NCBI RefSeq assembly: GCF_039631295.1 | Contig: NZ_JBDIVE010000004.1 | Span: 124,001 to 188,000 of the forward strand | Direction: 5' to 3' | DNA from: Viridibacterium sediminicola | GTDB lineage: Bacteria; Pseudomonadota; Gammaproteobacteria; Burkholderiales; Rhodocyclaceae | Length of the DNA stretch: 64,000 nucleotides | In this document: positions 16,742 to 26,416 of the stretch, piece by piece | Numbering within the stretch: position 1 is the first letter of the stretch | How the letters are laid out: each line of letters starts with the position of its first letter | Notes under the pieces: generated by a model | Told to the model about the DNA's origin: nothing | Seen by the model: only the letters and a program-made list of their open reading frames with translations | The model's database searches: none | Translations under genes and position numbers: made by a program

Positions 16742-18175
16742 TCAGTGCTTCAGATACAGGGTGGCGCTTACGCCACCGTCGGACTCGTTGGCCAGACTGG
16801 TCTTTCCACCATGCAGTGTTGCGACTTCCTGCACGATGGCCAGGCCTAGCCCGGAGCCCTTGCTGCCATCGGGCCGGCGCAGTCCGTAGAAGCGCTCGCA
16901 GAGCCGTGGGAGCGCATAGTCGGGAATGGCTTGGCCAGTGTTGTGTACGCATAGCGTGACGCCATCATGTCCATCGCATAGCCTGATACGGATTGAGCTG
17001 CCTGGGGTGGCGTGGTCAAGCGCGTTGTCGATGAGATTGCCGATGGCCAGCATCAGCCGGTCGCGTTCACCACGTAGTCTGCAGGTTTGCAGATCAAGCA
17101 CAAACAGCAGTTTGGTAACCTCAGCCCGGCTGCGGCGGGTGTCGACGATTTCGCTGACCAGTTCGTCCAGTTGCAGACTCTCGGCGTGATCGAGCGAGCG
17201 TCGCGCTTCCAGTTGCGAGAGTGCCAGCATGCGCTCGATGCTCGCTTGCATGCGCGCGCCCTGCTCAAGAACGTGTGCGGCAAAGCGTGCGCGGTCGGCT
17301 TCGGGCAGGTTCGCTTCGGTGAGGATTTCGCCTGCACCGCGCAATGCGGCAAGCGGACTCTTGAGCTCGTGTGTCAGGGCCTGAACGTAACGTTCGATGT
17401 ACTGCTTGCCATCCAGCTCGGCGCGCATGGCGTCCATGGCCAAGGCAAGTTCGCTGAGCTGCTTGCCACCTCCGGTAGGGGGTGTAACGCGTTTGCCAGC
17501 CGCCACATCGCGGGCGTAGGTGCGCAGACGACCAATCGAACTGGTCAGCCAGAAGGTGATGCACAGTCCAATGATTGCAGAGCCGGCAAGCAGCCATGCT
17601 CCCTCGCGCACGATGGCTTGCTCGCTACGTGCGATGATGGGTTCTACGCTGGCGATGGGCTTGGCGACCGTCAATACGCCGATGATGCGCTGCTTGTCCA
17701 TGATCGGCGCCGCGACATGAAACACGGCTGAACGATCATCGTCAGGATCGCTGCGCGTTGAACGCGCGCCGTATTCACCCAGCAGAGTCTTGTAGACATC
17801 GTTCCAGCGTGAGTGGTCGAGGCCAACGGCAAGGTGCTCGGTATCCAGTTGCACGATGCCACGTGCGTCGGTCACAAGCACGCGGAAATCGAGGGTGTCC
17901 TTGTTGAAATGCCACACCGGTGCGTGGATCTTGCGACGGCGGTATTCCTCGACATATTGGGCAAATTTTCCATCGGCGATGTGGCCAGACTTCATGTCAT
18001 CGGCCGCCATGACCGCGAGCAGGTTGGCCGAATCGATCATCGTCTCCTCGATGGTTTCGCGCACACCCGGTCGCACTTCATTGACGAAAATGCGCAGCAC
18101 GAAAAAGGCTGCCAGCCCCAGTACCATGAAGTAACCGAGCAGCACCCGCAGCGGGAGATTGATGTTTCGAATCAT
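16742..18175 (-). CDS. creC: Sensor histidine kinase CreC
   Basis: A 477-residue two-helix sensor kinase. The N-terminal helix (VLLGYFMVLGLAAFFVL), a periplasmic sensor domain of about 150 residues with GVLTVAKPI near its end, a second helix and a HAMP-like linker precede the kinase core. H-box: LTHELKSPLAALRGAGEIL. N-box: AIGNLIDNALDHA. G-box: GSGLGLAIVQEVATLHGG. It phosphorylates CreB in response to growth or envelope signals and lies 9 bp downstream of creB. Confidence 0.92.
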   Translation of the reverse strand: MIRNINLPLRVLLGYFMVLGLAAFFVLRIFVNEVRPGVRETIEETMIDSANLLAVMAADDMKSGHIADGKFAQYVEEYRRRKIHAPVWHFNKDTLDFRVLVTDARGIVQLDTEHLAVGLDHSRWNDVYKTLLGEYGARSTRSDPDDDRSAVFHVAAPIMDKQRIIGVLTVAKPIASVEPIIARSEQAIVREGAWLLAGSAIIGLCITFWLTSSIGRLRTYARDVAAGKRVTPPTGGGKQLSELALAMDAMRAELDGKQYIERYVQALTHELKSPLAALRGAGEILTEANLPEADRARFAAHVLEQGARMQASIERMLALSQLEARRSLDHAESLQLDELVSEIVDTRRSRAEVTKLLFVLDLQTCRLRGERDRLMLAIGNLIDNALDHATPGSSIRIRLCDGHDGVTLCVHNTGQAIPDYALPRLCERFYGLRRPDGSKGSGLGLAIVQEVATLHGGKTSLANESDGGVSATLYLKH

Positions 18176-18184
18176 GTAGCGGCT

Positions 18185-18871
18185 TCAGTGCATCGAGAAC
18201 GAGTAGCCCATACCGCGATGGGTCTGGATCAGGTCTGCTTCTGGCGCGACTGCACGAAGTTTGGCGCGCACGGTCTTGATATGGGTGTCGACGGTGCGAT
18301 CCGAGCAATCGCGCTCGTTGCCCCACACCGTATCAAGCAGTTGGTTGCGCGAGAACACCTGATCAGGGTGGCGCATCAGCTGACGTAGCAACAGGTACTC
18401 GAAACGCGTGAGCGGAAGAGCGCTGCCTTGCCACAGGATGCGCGCCCCACCCTCGTCGAGCTGCAGGCTAGTGCCGGCCGGGGTACTTATGTGGCGGCTA
18501 TTGCCGTTCTGTCGCCGCAGGATGACGCGGACTCGCGCGACCACCTCGCGCGGGCTGAAAGGCTTGAGCACGTAGTCGTCTGCGCCGATCTCGAAGCCCA
18601 GCACCCGGTCTATCTCCTCACTGCGTGCAGTGAGGAACATCACAGGCAGGGCGTCGTGTCGCGCCCGGATGCGACGGCAGACTTCAAATCCTGAGAGATC
18701 AGGCAGGCCCACATCGAGTATGACCAGGGCGGGCGGCTCACGCTCGATTCCGGCAAGTGCTGCTTCGCCAGTGGCCGCCCAATCCGGTACATAACCCTCG
18801 CTGCGCAGTGCATAGCAGAGGGTGTCGGCAATCGCGGGTTCATCTTCTACGATAAGAATGCGGGGAGACAT
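18185..18871 (-). CDS. creB: Two-component response regulator CreB
   Basis: A 228-residue OmpR-type regulator. The receiver domain begins ILIVEDEPAIADTL, has the phosphoacceptor in VILDVGLPDLSG (about D52) and the lysine in YVLKPFSPRE. The C-terminal winged helix includes LTRFEYLLLRQLMRHPDQVFSRNQLLDTVWG and DTHIKTVRAKL. It should bind the Cre-tag array upstream of creD. It heads creB-creC-creD and is divergent from mnmG across 147 bp. Confidence 0.93.
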   Translation of the reverse strand: MSPRILIVEDEPAIADTLCYALRSEGYVPDWAATGEAALAGIEREPPALVILDVGLPDLSGFEVCRRIRARHDALPVMFLTARSEEIDRVLGFEIGADDYVLKPFSPREVVARVRVILRRQNGNSRHISTPAGTSLQLDEGGARILWQGSALPLTRFEYLLLRQLMRHPDQVFSRNQLLDTVWGNERDCSDRTVDTHIKTVRAKLRAVAPEADLIQTHRGMGYSFSMH

Positions 18872-19018
18872 GGCGTGATCTTACCTTGCCCTGCGATATA
18901 CCGTTCCGAGCTTGACAGACTCTTCGCAAGCCCATGTTTCAGCTAGGATTTCAGCACAATAAGCCGTATCATCCGCTCCCTCCCCCGGGTTTTCCGTTAG
19001 CCAGATTCGAGTCGTTCC

Positions 19019-20941
<1,923 letters not shown>

Positions 20942-20955
20942 GCTCAGGCACTTGC

Positions 20956-21501
20956 CTAACCCTTGGTATCGCGCGCGGATTTTTCCCAACGACGGATTGT
21001 TGCGCGCAAGCTTCGCTGTGCCTTGCTGTCGATAGGCATTGTTGCCACCAGCTCCAACACCTGAGCTAGTGTCACATAGCTGTGCTGAAACAGCGCTATG
21101 CAGAAGTCACGGTCTTTTTCGCGGCCTGCCGCAGCCTTGGAGAGAAAGAGATCGGGTAGATCGAGGCAATATCCGACGCGGTTCTGCGTATTGCCGTTCT
21201 GGACGCGGTGTACGCGCTGCATCCAGTCTTGCGGCAGGACCGCAGTTTCCGGCCCTACGCCTTGGGCGTAATAGCCGTTGGTTTCGTGAAATTGTGAGCC
21301 CTCGCCAATCGCGCCTTCAATACGATCTGCTAGTTCAGGTGCCTGAAGCGGATAAATATCCGCCTCCATCGAGACCGTGAATGCGTGATCCGGCCTCGGA
21401 ATGGCCCCGAGTATCGATTGGCTCCCGACGATCACGAACTCGTATTGATCCGTGATATCGCCGCTTGCTCGAATGATGTGTTCGAGTTCGTCGCGCGTCA
21501 T
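20956..21501 (-). CDS. DUF6036-type nucleotidyltransferase-like protein (putative toxin partner)
   Basis: A 181-residue protein resembling the DUF6036 nucleotidyltransferase-like family. The N-terminal part has FVIVGSQSILGAIPRP and the acidic SMEADIYP, where polymerase-beta-fold enzymes carry their GS and metal-binding Asp residues. Downstream come DLFLSKAAAGREKDRDFC and a helical tail. Its start overlaps the stop of the upstream XRE gene as ATGA. I infer a toxin-antitoxin-like pair with the XRE protein. Catalysis is unproven; a housekeeping or regulatory role is possible. Confidence 0.6.
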   Translation of the reverse strand: MTRDELEHIIRASGDITDQYEFVIVGSQSILGAIPRPDHAFTVSMEADIYPLQAPELADRIEGAIGEGSQFHETNGYYAQGVGPETAVLPQDWMQRVHRVQNGNTQNRVGYCLDLPDLFLSKAAAGREKDRDFCIALFQHSYVTLAQVLELVATMPIDSKAQRSLRATIRRWEKSARDTKG

Positions 21502-22199
21502 GGCGCAGGCTCGATGTCTGCCTTGTTCTGCCTATTTTCTGTTGCGCCGCCGATCTCGATGCCTGCTTTGAGCTCTGTCACTTGCTGCAGGATGCGCGCT
21601 CGCACCTCTTCCGGCAGGATAGTCACCAGCGGCGAAGTCTGGCGTAGCTGTTGGGCATGACGCGTACGACCAAGCACCTTGCGCCAGGCTCGTGCATCCA
21701 GGATGTCCAGCCAGCTGCGCCACAGGCTGGCTGAACGCAGGTCACCCTCTGATAGCCAGCGTCGCGTCGTCTCTTGCGCCTGCTGCACCAGCACCGGATC
21801 AGCTTTGGCCCGGCGCACGGCTTCCTCGTGAAGGGCGAGGCTTTGCAGATCCTGAAGACGGTGTCTTGTATTGTCTGAAGCAACGCGTACCTGGACGACC
21901 GGTGCCGTGCGCCATGATCGGGCGGCCGCAGAGTCCGCAGGTGGCGGCTGCAGGCTGTCACCGGCCAGTAGCGCCAGTTCGCCGCTGATACCCAGAACGG
22001 ACATGACCCTGAGGTAGGTCCCGATAGCAGGTGTAGGATCTCCCGCCTCGACGGAACGCAGTGTGTTGCGGGCAATACCCGCGCGCGCAGCCATCTCGAC
22101 CGTACCCAAACCCTGGGTCTGGCGCAGGCGCTTGAGTCGGTCGCCCAGTTGCAATAACAACTGGCGTTCCAGAAGGGTGCTGATGTCCGGGGTGCTCAT
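21498..22199 (-). CDS. XRE-type helix-turn-helix protein (putative antitoxin)
   Basis: A 233-residue protein. Residues about 15-70 form an XRE helix-turn-helix (LGDRLKRLRQTQGLGTVEMAARAGIARNTLRSVEAGDPTPAIGTYLRVMSVLGI). The long C-terminal part is helical and unrecognised. The pair order, regulator first and nucleotidyltransferase second with 4-bp overlap, resembles AbiE-like and other NTase antitoxin-toxin operons. A GATCAAT-N10-ATTGATC palindrome upstream may be its own operator. The pair lies between mnmG and rsmG. Confidence 0.65.
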   Translation of the reverse strand: MSTPDISTLLERQLLLQLGDRLKRLRQTQGLGTVEMAARAGIARNTLRSVEAGDPTPAIGTYLRVMSVLGISGELALLAGDSLQPPPADSAAARSWRTAPVVQVRVASDNTRHRLQDLQSLALHEEAVRRAKADPVLVQQAQETTRRWLSEGDLRSASLWRSWLDILDARAWRKVLGRTRHAQQLRQTSPLVTILPEEVRARILQQVTELKAGIEIGGATENRQNKADIEPAP

Positions 22200-22274
22200 A
22201 TGAGCGACATATTAATCAAAAATCAGCATTTTGATCAATTTGTTGAGCAATTGATCAGATCGGGCAGCGCTTCC
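22200..22274 (+). pseudogene. ParD-like antitoxin remnant (N-terminal fragment)
   Basis: The first 25 codons read like a ParD ribbon-helix-helix antitoxin (HFDQFVEQLIRSGSAS, compare the family pattern FDxFVxxxIxSGRYxSASEV). The frame then loses all similarity and enters the VapC-like fragment out of frame. It looks like a deletion fusion of two toxin-antitoxin loci. The similarity is short, so confidence is moderate. Confidence 0.4.
22233..22256. promoter_or_regulatory. Candidate operator of the XRE-NTase pair
   Basis: GATCAAT (22233-22239) and ATTGATC (22250-22256) form a perfect inverted repeat with a 10-bp spacer, in an AT-rich stretch 34-57 bp upstream of the XRE start. It coincides with a decayed ParD-like coding fragment, so the assignment is tentative. 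Confidence 0.4.
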
Positions 22275-22626
22275 ACTTGTGGTTCCGGAGGCGCTGGAGA
22301 TTTTCAACCGCCAGCATGGATGCATGGCGCTGTCAGCGATTACGGTCGCAGAGCTGGTGCATGGCGCGGAGAAGAGCTGCCGGCCCGAGCAGAATCTCGC
22401 CGTGGTGGAGGACTTCTGCAGCCGTCTGGCGATCCTGCCTTATGGTGAGCGCGAAGCCTTCCACTACGGCAGCATCCGCGCAACCTTGGAGCGGCTGGGT
22501 CAGCCCATCGGCGTGAATGATCTGCACATTGCAGCGCATGCGCGTGCGCAGGGGCTCACGCTGGTGAGCAATAAGCTGCGCCAATTTGAACGCGTGCCGG
22601 GTTTACTGACGGAAAACTGGATTTGA
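22258..22626 (+). pseudogene. Truncated VapC-like PIN-domain toxin
   Basis: From about residue 8 of this frame the sequence matches the C-terminal four fifths of type II VapC RNases: ALSAITVAELVHGAEKS, EDFCSRLAILPYGEREAFHYGSIRATLERLGQPIGVNDLHIAAHARAQGLTLVSNKLRQFERVPGL and the ending ENWI. The N-terminal strand with the first catalytic aspartate (normally LDTN) is missing, and a TGA at 22252 blocks the frame upstream. It is therefore probably inactive. Confidence 0.7.
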
Positions 22627-22639
22627 GCCCGCAGGACCG

Positions 22640-22789
22640 TCATGGCGAGCTAGTTGATTCCGCCAACACGTCGGGTGTATCAGACAAGAACAGCGTGTCG
22701 CCCTTCTCCAGCTTCACGCGCGCCAATACCTCCTTGTGCAGGGTCATGCCGGCCCGAATGATCGATCTGGCTCTGAGTTTGCGGGCTTG
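22640..22789 (-). pseudogene. AbrB/MazE-like antitoxin remnant
   Basis: The minus strand encodes GMTLHKEVLARVKLEKGDTLFLSDTPD, close to the swapped-hairpin core of AbrB/SpoVT antitoxins (pattern LPKEVLARLxLEKGDTLYLTETPDG). The N-terminal IGNSxG segment is degraded and the C-terminal tail is missing after a few residues. No toxin partner is visible. I read it as a decayed antitoxin. Confidence 0.45.
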
Positions 22790-23136
22790 CGGCTTGCTAA
22801 AGTGATTGTTCAGCAAGGTTTGTCGCTTGGCGGTCGGCCGGTGCAAGCAAACCGCTGCAGCGCCGCGCAGGAGCGAACTATTGCGCCTGTTGAGCCTTGG
22901 CGAAAGCGAGGATGACTTCGTGGACCACCTTGCGCTCGTCTGGCGACACGCGTTCGCAGATCTGCTCGACCAGTTCCAGTGGGGCGGCCTTGTGTGCGGC
23001 GGGCTGCTTGACACACTTCGAGTGGCTACAACTCGGTTCCCACGGGCAGCCTTCCGCGCGGGGTTTAGGCAGCGCTCGGCAATGCGCTTAAAATAGCGGC
23101 TTTGCCCGCCCCCACCGGGGCTGACCGGAGTCTGGT
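22790..23136. other. Region between TA remnants and rsmG, no firm gene
   Basis: Nothing here is firm. A minus-strand frame at about 22888-23090 ends VEQICERVSPDERKVVHEVILAFAKAQQAQ with protein-like codon use, but it has no ATG/GTG start in a sensible place and I do not recognise it. It may be the 3' tail of a decayed gene. The plus-strand end holds the rsmG leader. Confidence 0.3.
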
Positions 23137-23766
23137 TTGTCCGCTTCCCAACGACTTGATGCGCATATCGCCGCTCTTGGCCTCGATCTGGACCAGGCTC
23201 AGCGCGACAAGCTGCTCGCCTATGTCGCCCTGATCCTCAAGTGGAACAAGGTCTATAACCTCACGGCGATCCGCGATGAGGCGCAGGCCATCGATCTGCA
23301 CATTGCCGATTCGCTGACCTTGCTGCCGCATGTGGCGGCTGAGCGGCTGGCTGATATTGGTGCCGGCGCGGGCTTGCCGGGCATCGTGCTGGCGATCTGC
23401 CGGCCGGATCTGCAGGTCGAGCTGGTCGATACGGTGGACAAGAAATGCGTCTTCATGCGCCAGGCGGCGGGCACCCTGGGGCTCAAGAACGTGGCGGTGC
23501 ATCACACGCGGGTCGAGAACTTCAAGCCGGCGGCGCCTTTCCCGGTGATCACCTCACGCGCCTTTGCCGAGCTGGCCGATTTCGTGCGCTGGACGGAGCA
23601 TCTGCTGGCCGAGGGCGGTCACTGGCTGGCCATGAAAGGCGTGTATCCTTCGGATGAAATTGCGCGCTTGCCGGCCACTGTCCGCGTGAGTGAGAGCAGA
23701 CCGCTGCAGGTTCCGGGGCTGGATGCCGAGCGCCACCTGATCATCATTGAAAAAATTGCGTCCTAG
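23137..23766 (+). CDS. rsmG: 16S rRNA (guanine527-N7)-methyltransferase
   Basis: A 209-residue Rossmann methyltransferase that makes m7G527 in 16S rRNA using SAM. The family motifs LILKWNKVYNLTAIRD, HIADSLTLLPH, LADIGAGAGLPGIVLAICRP (SAM site) and VITSRAFAELADFV are all present. The start is TTG at 23137, matching the family N-terminus. The stop is 8 bp before parA, the conserved rsmG-parA-parB order. Confidence 0.95.
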   Translation: MSASQRLDAHIAALGLDLDQAQRDKLLAYVALILKWNKVYNLTAIRDEAQAIDLHIADSLTLLPHVAAERLADIGAGAGLPGIVLAICRPDLQVELVDTVDKKCVFMRQAAGTLGLKNVAVHHTRVENFKPAAPFPVITSRAFAELADFVRWTEHLLAEGGHWLAMKGVYPSDEIARLPATVRVSESRPLQVPGLDAERHLIIIEKIAS

Positions 23767-23774
23767 AGGCTGAC

Positions 23775-24545
23775 ATGGCCCATATCTTTGCTGTTGCCAA
23801 CCAGAAGGGTGGCGTTGGTAAAACCACCACGACGGTCAATCTGGCGGCCGCGCTGGCGGCCCACGGCCAGCGCGTGCTGCTGGTCGATCTTGACCCGCAG
23901 GGGAATGCCACCATGGGTTCGGGCGTCGACAAGCGCAGCGCGCCGTCGACCGTGTACCAGGTGCTGGTCGGCCTGAAGACCCTCATCGAGTCGCGCCAGC
24001 GCTCCGAAGCGGGCGGCTACGACGTGTTGCCGGCCAATCGTGATCTGGCCGGTGCCGAGGTCGAGCTGGTCGAGATCGACAACCGCGAAAAGCGCCTCAA
24101 GGATGAGCTGGCCACCGTCGATGCCGACTACGATTTCGTGCTCATCGACTGCCCGCCTTCACTGTCGATGCTCACCCTCAACGGTCTGTGTTCGGCGCAC
24201 GGCGTGATCATTCCCATGCAGTGCGAATACTATGCGCTGGAAGGTCTGTCCGACCTGGTCAACACCATCAAGCAGGTGCATGCCAAGCTCAATCGCGATC
24301 TGAAGATCATTGGCCTGCTGCGCGTCATGTTCGACCCGCGCAGCACCCTGGCGCAGCAGGTCTCGGCGCAGCTGGAGCAGCACTTCGGCGACAAGGTGTT
24401 CAAGGCGGTCATCCCGCGCAATGTGCGCCTCGCTGAAGCGCCCAGCCACGGCTTGCCGGGCGTGATCTTCGACAAGAATGCCAAGGGCTCGCAAGCTTAT
24501 CTGAGCTTTGCCGCCGAGATGATCGAGCGGATCAAGACGGTTTGA
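23775..24545 (+). CDS. parA: Chromosome partitioning ATPase ParA (Soj)
   Basis: A 256-residue deviant Walker ATPase. The P-loop KGGVGKTTTTVNLAAAL starts at residue 11, the A' motif is VDLDPQGNAT, and Walker B is DFVLIDCPPSLSMLTLNGL. ParA moves ParB-parS complexes along the nucleoid. Its expected downstream partner parB is displaced by two toxin-antitoxin genes, starting 3 bp after the parA stop. Confidence 0.96.
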   Translation: MAHIFAVANQKGGVGKTTTTVNLAAALAAHGQRVLLVDLDPQGNATMGSGVDKRSAPSTVYQVLVGLKTLIESRQRSEAGGYDVLPANRDLAGAEVELVEIDNREKRLKDELATVDADYDFVLIDCPPSLSMLTLNGLCSAHGVIIPMQCEYYALEGLSDLVNTIKQVHAKLNRDLKIIGLLRVMFDPRSTLAQQVSAQLEQHFGDKVFKAVIPRNVRLAEAPSHGLPGVIFDKNAKGSQAYLSFAAEMIERIKTV

Positions 24546-24548
24546 GTC

Positions 24549-24842
24549 ATGGGACAGCTCCTGCAACGCGCACGTACGAATCGGGCTGCCATCCTGTTGC
24601 TGCTGGAGCAGTTTCAGGCCAGTAATCCGCGTTTGTTCGGCTCCGTTGCACGCGGCGAAGAGAACGAGGCCAGCGATATTGATCTGCTGGTTGAAATGCC
24701 CAAAAACATTTCCTTGCTTGATGTTGCCCGTTTGGAGCTGGCTTTGTGCGATCTGCTGGCGCACAAAATCGATCTGGTGATTGAAGATGAGCTGCATCCG
24801 CGCATTCGTGAGCGGGTGTTGAGCGAGGCGAGACCGCTGTGA
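24549..24842 (+). CDS. mntA: MntA-like minimal nucleotidyltransferase antitoxin (type VII TA)
   Basis: A 97-residue minimal nucleotidyltransferase. The catalytic signature GSX10DXD is intact: G31-S32, then ten residues, D43-I44-D45 (LFGSVARGEENEASDIDLLVE). The C-terminal part (LDVARLELALCDLLAHKIDLVIED) carries the third acidic strand. In type VII systems MntA adds AMP to a tyrosine of HepT and silences it. The gene begins 3 bp after parA and overlaps hepT by four bases (GTGA). The order is antitoxin first. Confidence 0.88.
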   Translation: MGQLLQRARTNRAAILLLLEQFQASNPRLFGSVARGEENEASDIDLLVEMPKNISLLDVARLELALCDLLAHKIDLVIEDELHPRIRERVLSEARPL

Positions 24843-25192
24843 GCGCAGAGCGTGAGCCGCGTGTGTATCTTGACGATATGATTGCTGCTGCCAGCGAGCT
24901 GGCGGCGATTGCCGCTGAAGGAGAGGCGCAGTTCAAGCAGAACCTGCGTAGTCGTTTGGCGGCCGAGCGCCTGATCGAAATTCTCGGTGAAGCCGCCACG
25001 CATATGCCGGACTCCGTGAAGCAGCGTTTTCCTGCGCTGCCTTGGCGAGGATTGAGTGCTACGCGCAACCGCGTCATTCATGCTTATCATTCGCTTGATG
25101 TTGATCGTATCTGGACCCTGGCTGCGATCAGCGCCCCCGAATTACTTACACAGCTAAAGGCCGTTTTGCAGGCCATCGATTCAGAACAATGA
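24839..25192 (+). CDS. hepT: HepT-like HEPN toxin (type VII TA)
   Basis: A 117-residue all-helical HEPN protein with the RX4HXY motif: R76-N-R-V-I-H81-A-Y83. R and H form the RNase site in this family, and Y is the residue AMPylated by MntA. Other family marks are LAAERLIEILGEAATHMPDSVKQRFPALPWRGL. It starts with GTG inside the mntA stop, and its TGA overlaps the parB ATG (ATGA at 25189-25192). The pair is thus embedded in the par operon with translational coupling on both sides. Confidence 0.87.
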   Translation: MSAEREPRVYLDDMIAAASELAAIAAEGEAQFKQNLRSRLAAERLIEILGEAATHMPDSVKQRFPALPWRGLSATRNRVIHAYHSLDVDRIWTLAAISAPELLTQLKAVLQAIDSEQ

Positions 25193-26046
25193 CACCACCC
25201 AAACTCAAAGGCCTCGGTCGCGGCCTCGACGCCTTGCTGGGCGGCGACACCTTGCCGTCTGATAACGCCGGCAATCTCACCACCTTGCCGGTCGGCAAGC
25301 TGCAGCCGGGCAAGTACCAGCCGCGTACGCGCATGGATGCCGGCTCGCTCGAAGAGCTGGCCGCCTCGATCCGCGCGCAAGGCCTGATGCAGCCGATTAC
25401 CGTGCGCGCCGTTGCCGGCGACATGTACGAGATCATCGCCGGTGAGCGTCGCTGGCGCGCCTCGCAGATCGCCGAGCTGAAGGAAGTGTCGGTGATCATC
25501 CGCGAGATTCCGGATGAAGCCGCGCTGGCCATGTCGCTGATCGAGAACATCCAGCGCGAAGACCTCAACCCGCTCGAAGAAGCACAGGGCATCCAGCGCC
25601 TGATCGACGAATTCGGCATGACCCACCAGCAGGCGGCCGATGCACTGGGCCGTTCGCGCCCCGCCACTTCCAACCTGCTGCGCCTGCTGCAGCTCTCCGA
25701 GCCGGTGCGCGAGCAGCTGATGGTCGGCGACATCGAAATGGGCCATGCCCGCGCGCTGCTGGCGCTGCCGGCGGCTGAGCAGATCCTGCTTGGCAACCAG
25801 ATTGTCGCCAAGCGTCTGTCGGTGCGCGACACCGAAAAGCTGGTCAACAGCCAGCTCAATGGCCAGGACGCCAAGACCGCCAAGCGCGCCGAAGCCAGCC
25901 AGGATTTGCTGCGCCTGGAAGAAGAGCTCTCCGACAAGCTTGGCGCGACGGTCAAGATCAAGGCCAACAAGAAGGGCGTCGGCGCGATCACCATCGACTT
26001 TGCCAGTCTTGATCAGCTCGACGGCTTGCTGGCGCGCCTGAAGTAG
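25189..26046 (+). CDS. parB: Chromosome partitioning protein ParB (Spo0J)
   Basis: A 285-residue CTP-dependent clamp that loads at parS. It begins KLKGLGRGLDALLGGD, has the CTP-binding motif GERRWRAS at about residue 85 and IENIQREDLNPLEEAQGIQRLI. The central helix-turn-helix is MTHQQAADALGRSRPATSNLLRLL, and a C-terminal dimerisation domain follows. Its targets should be the two parS sites at 4952 and 5749. Its start codon overlaps the hepT stop, an unusual coupling. Confidence 0.96.
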   Translation: MTPPKLKGLGRGLDALLGGDTLPSDNAGNLTTLPVGKLQPGKYQPRTRMDAGSLEELAASIRAQGLMQPITVRAVAGDMYEIIAGERRWRASQIAELKEVSVIIREIPDEAALAMSLIENIQREDLNPLEEAQGIQRLIDEFGMTHQQAADALGRSRPATSNLLRLLQLSEPVREQLMVGDIEMGHARALLALPAAEQILLGNQIVAKRLSVRDTEKLVNSQLNGQDAKTAKRAEASQDLLRLEEELSDKLGATVKIKANKKGVGAITIDFASLDQLDGLLARLK

Positions 26047-26059
26047 TCGGCAGGCGGGC

Positions 26060-26383
26060 ATGACGCCGGAACTCTTCAACCTGTTCGCGCAGCTGCCTGT
26101 CACGGGCGAGGAAGAGCATTTCCAGTGTCTGTTCGAGTCGGATCTGGTGCGCATCGAGCGCATCGTCTCCGATGGCCAGCACAGCGCTGCTGACTTCTGG
26201 TACGACCAGCCGCATGACGAATGGGTCATGCTGCTGCGCGGCGAGGCGGCGCTCGAATTCGCCGGCGGTGCCCAGCAGGTGCTGCGCCCCGGCGACAGCC
26301 TGCATATTCCGCCGCGCTGCCAGCATCGCGTGGCCTTCACGGCGCCGCGTACGGTGTGGCTGGCGGTGCACGTTTTCGGTTGA
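26060..26383 (+). CDS. Small cupin-domain protein
   Basis: A 107-residue single-domain cupin. The two barrel motifs are visible: W...P..EWVMLLRGEAALEFAGG and LRPGDSLHIPPRCQHRVAFTAPRTVWLAVHVF, with conserved Glu and His residues for a possible metal site. The substrate is unknown; such proteins are often annotated as isomerase-like or phosphoribosylaminoimidazole-adjacent cupins. It starts 13 bp after parB and may belong to the same transcript. Confidence 0.8.
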   Translation: MTPELFNLFAQLPVTGEEEHFQCLFESDLVRIERIVSDGQHSAADFWYDQPHDEWVMLLRGEAALEFAGGAQQVLRPGDSLHIPPRCQHRVAFTAPRTVWLAVHVFG

Positions 26384-26416
26384 GTCACCGCAAGCGCATC
26401 ACCCAAGGAGTGCGTC

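Noticed and set aside
22888..23090. Minus-strand frame ending VEQICERVSPDERKVVHEVIL
   Set aside because: Protein-like codon use, but no plausible start codon and no recognised family; recorded only as a possible gene tail.
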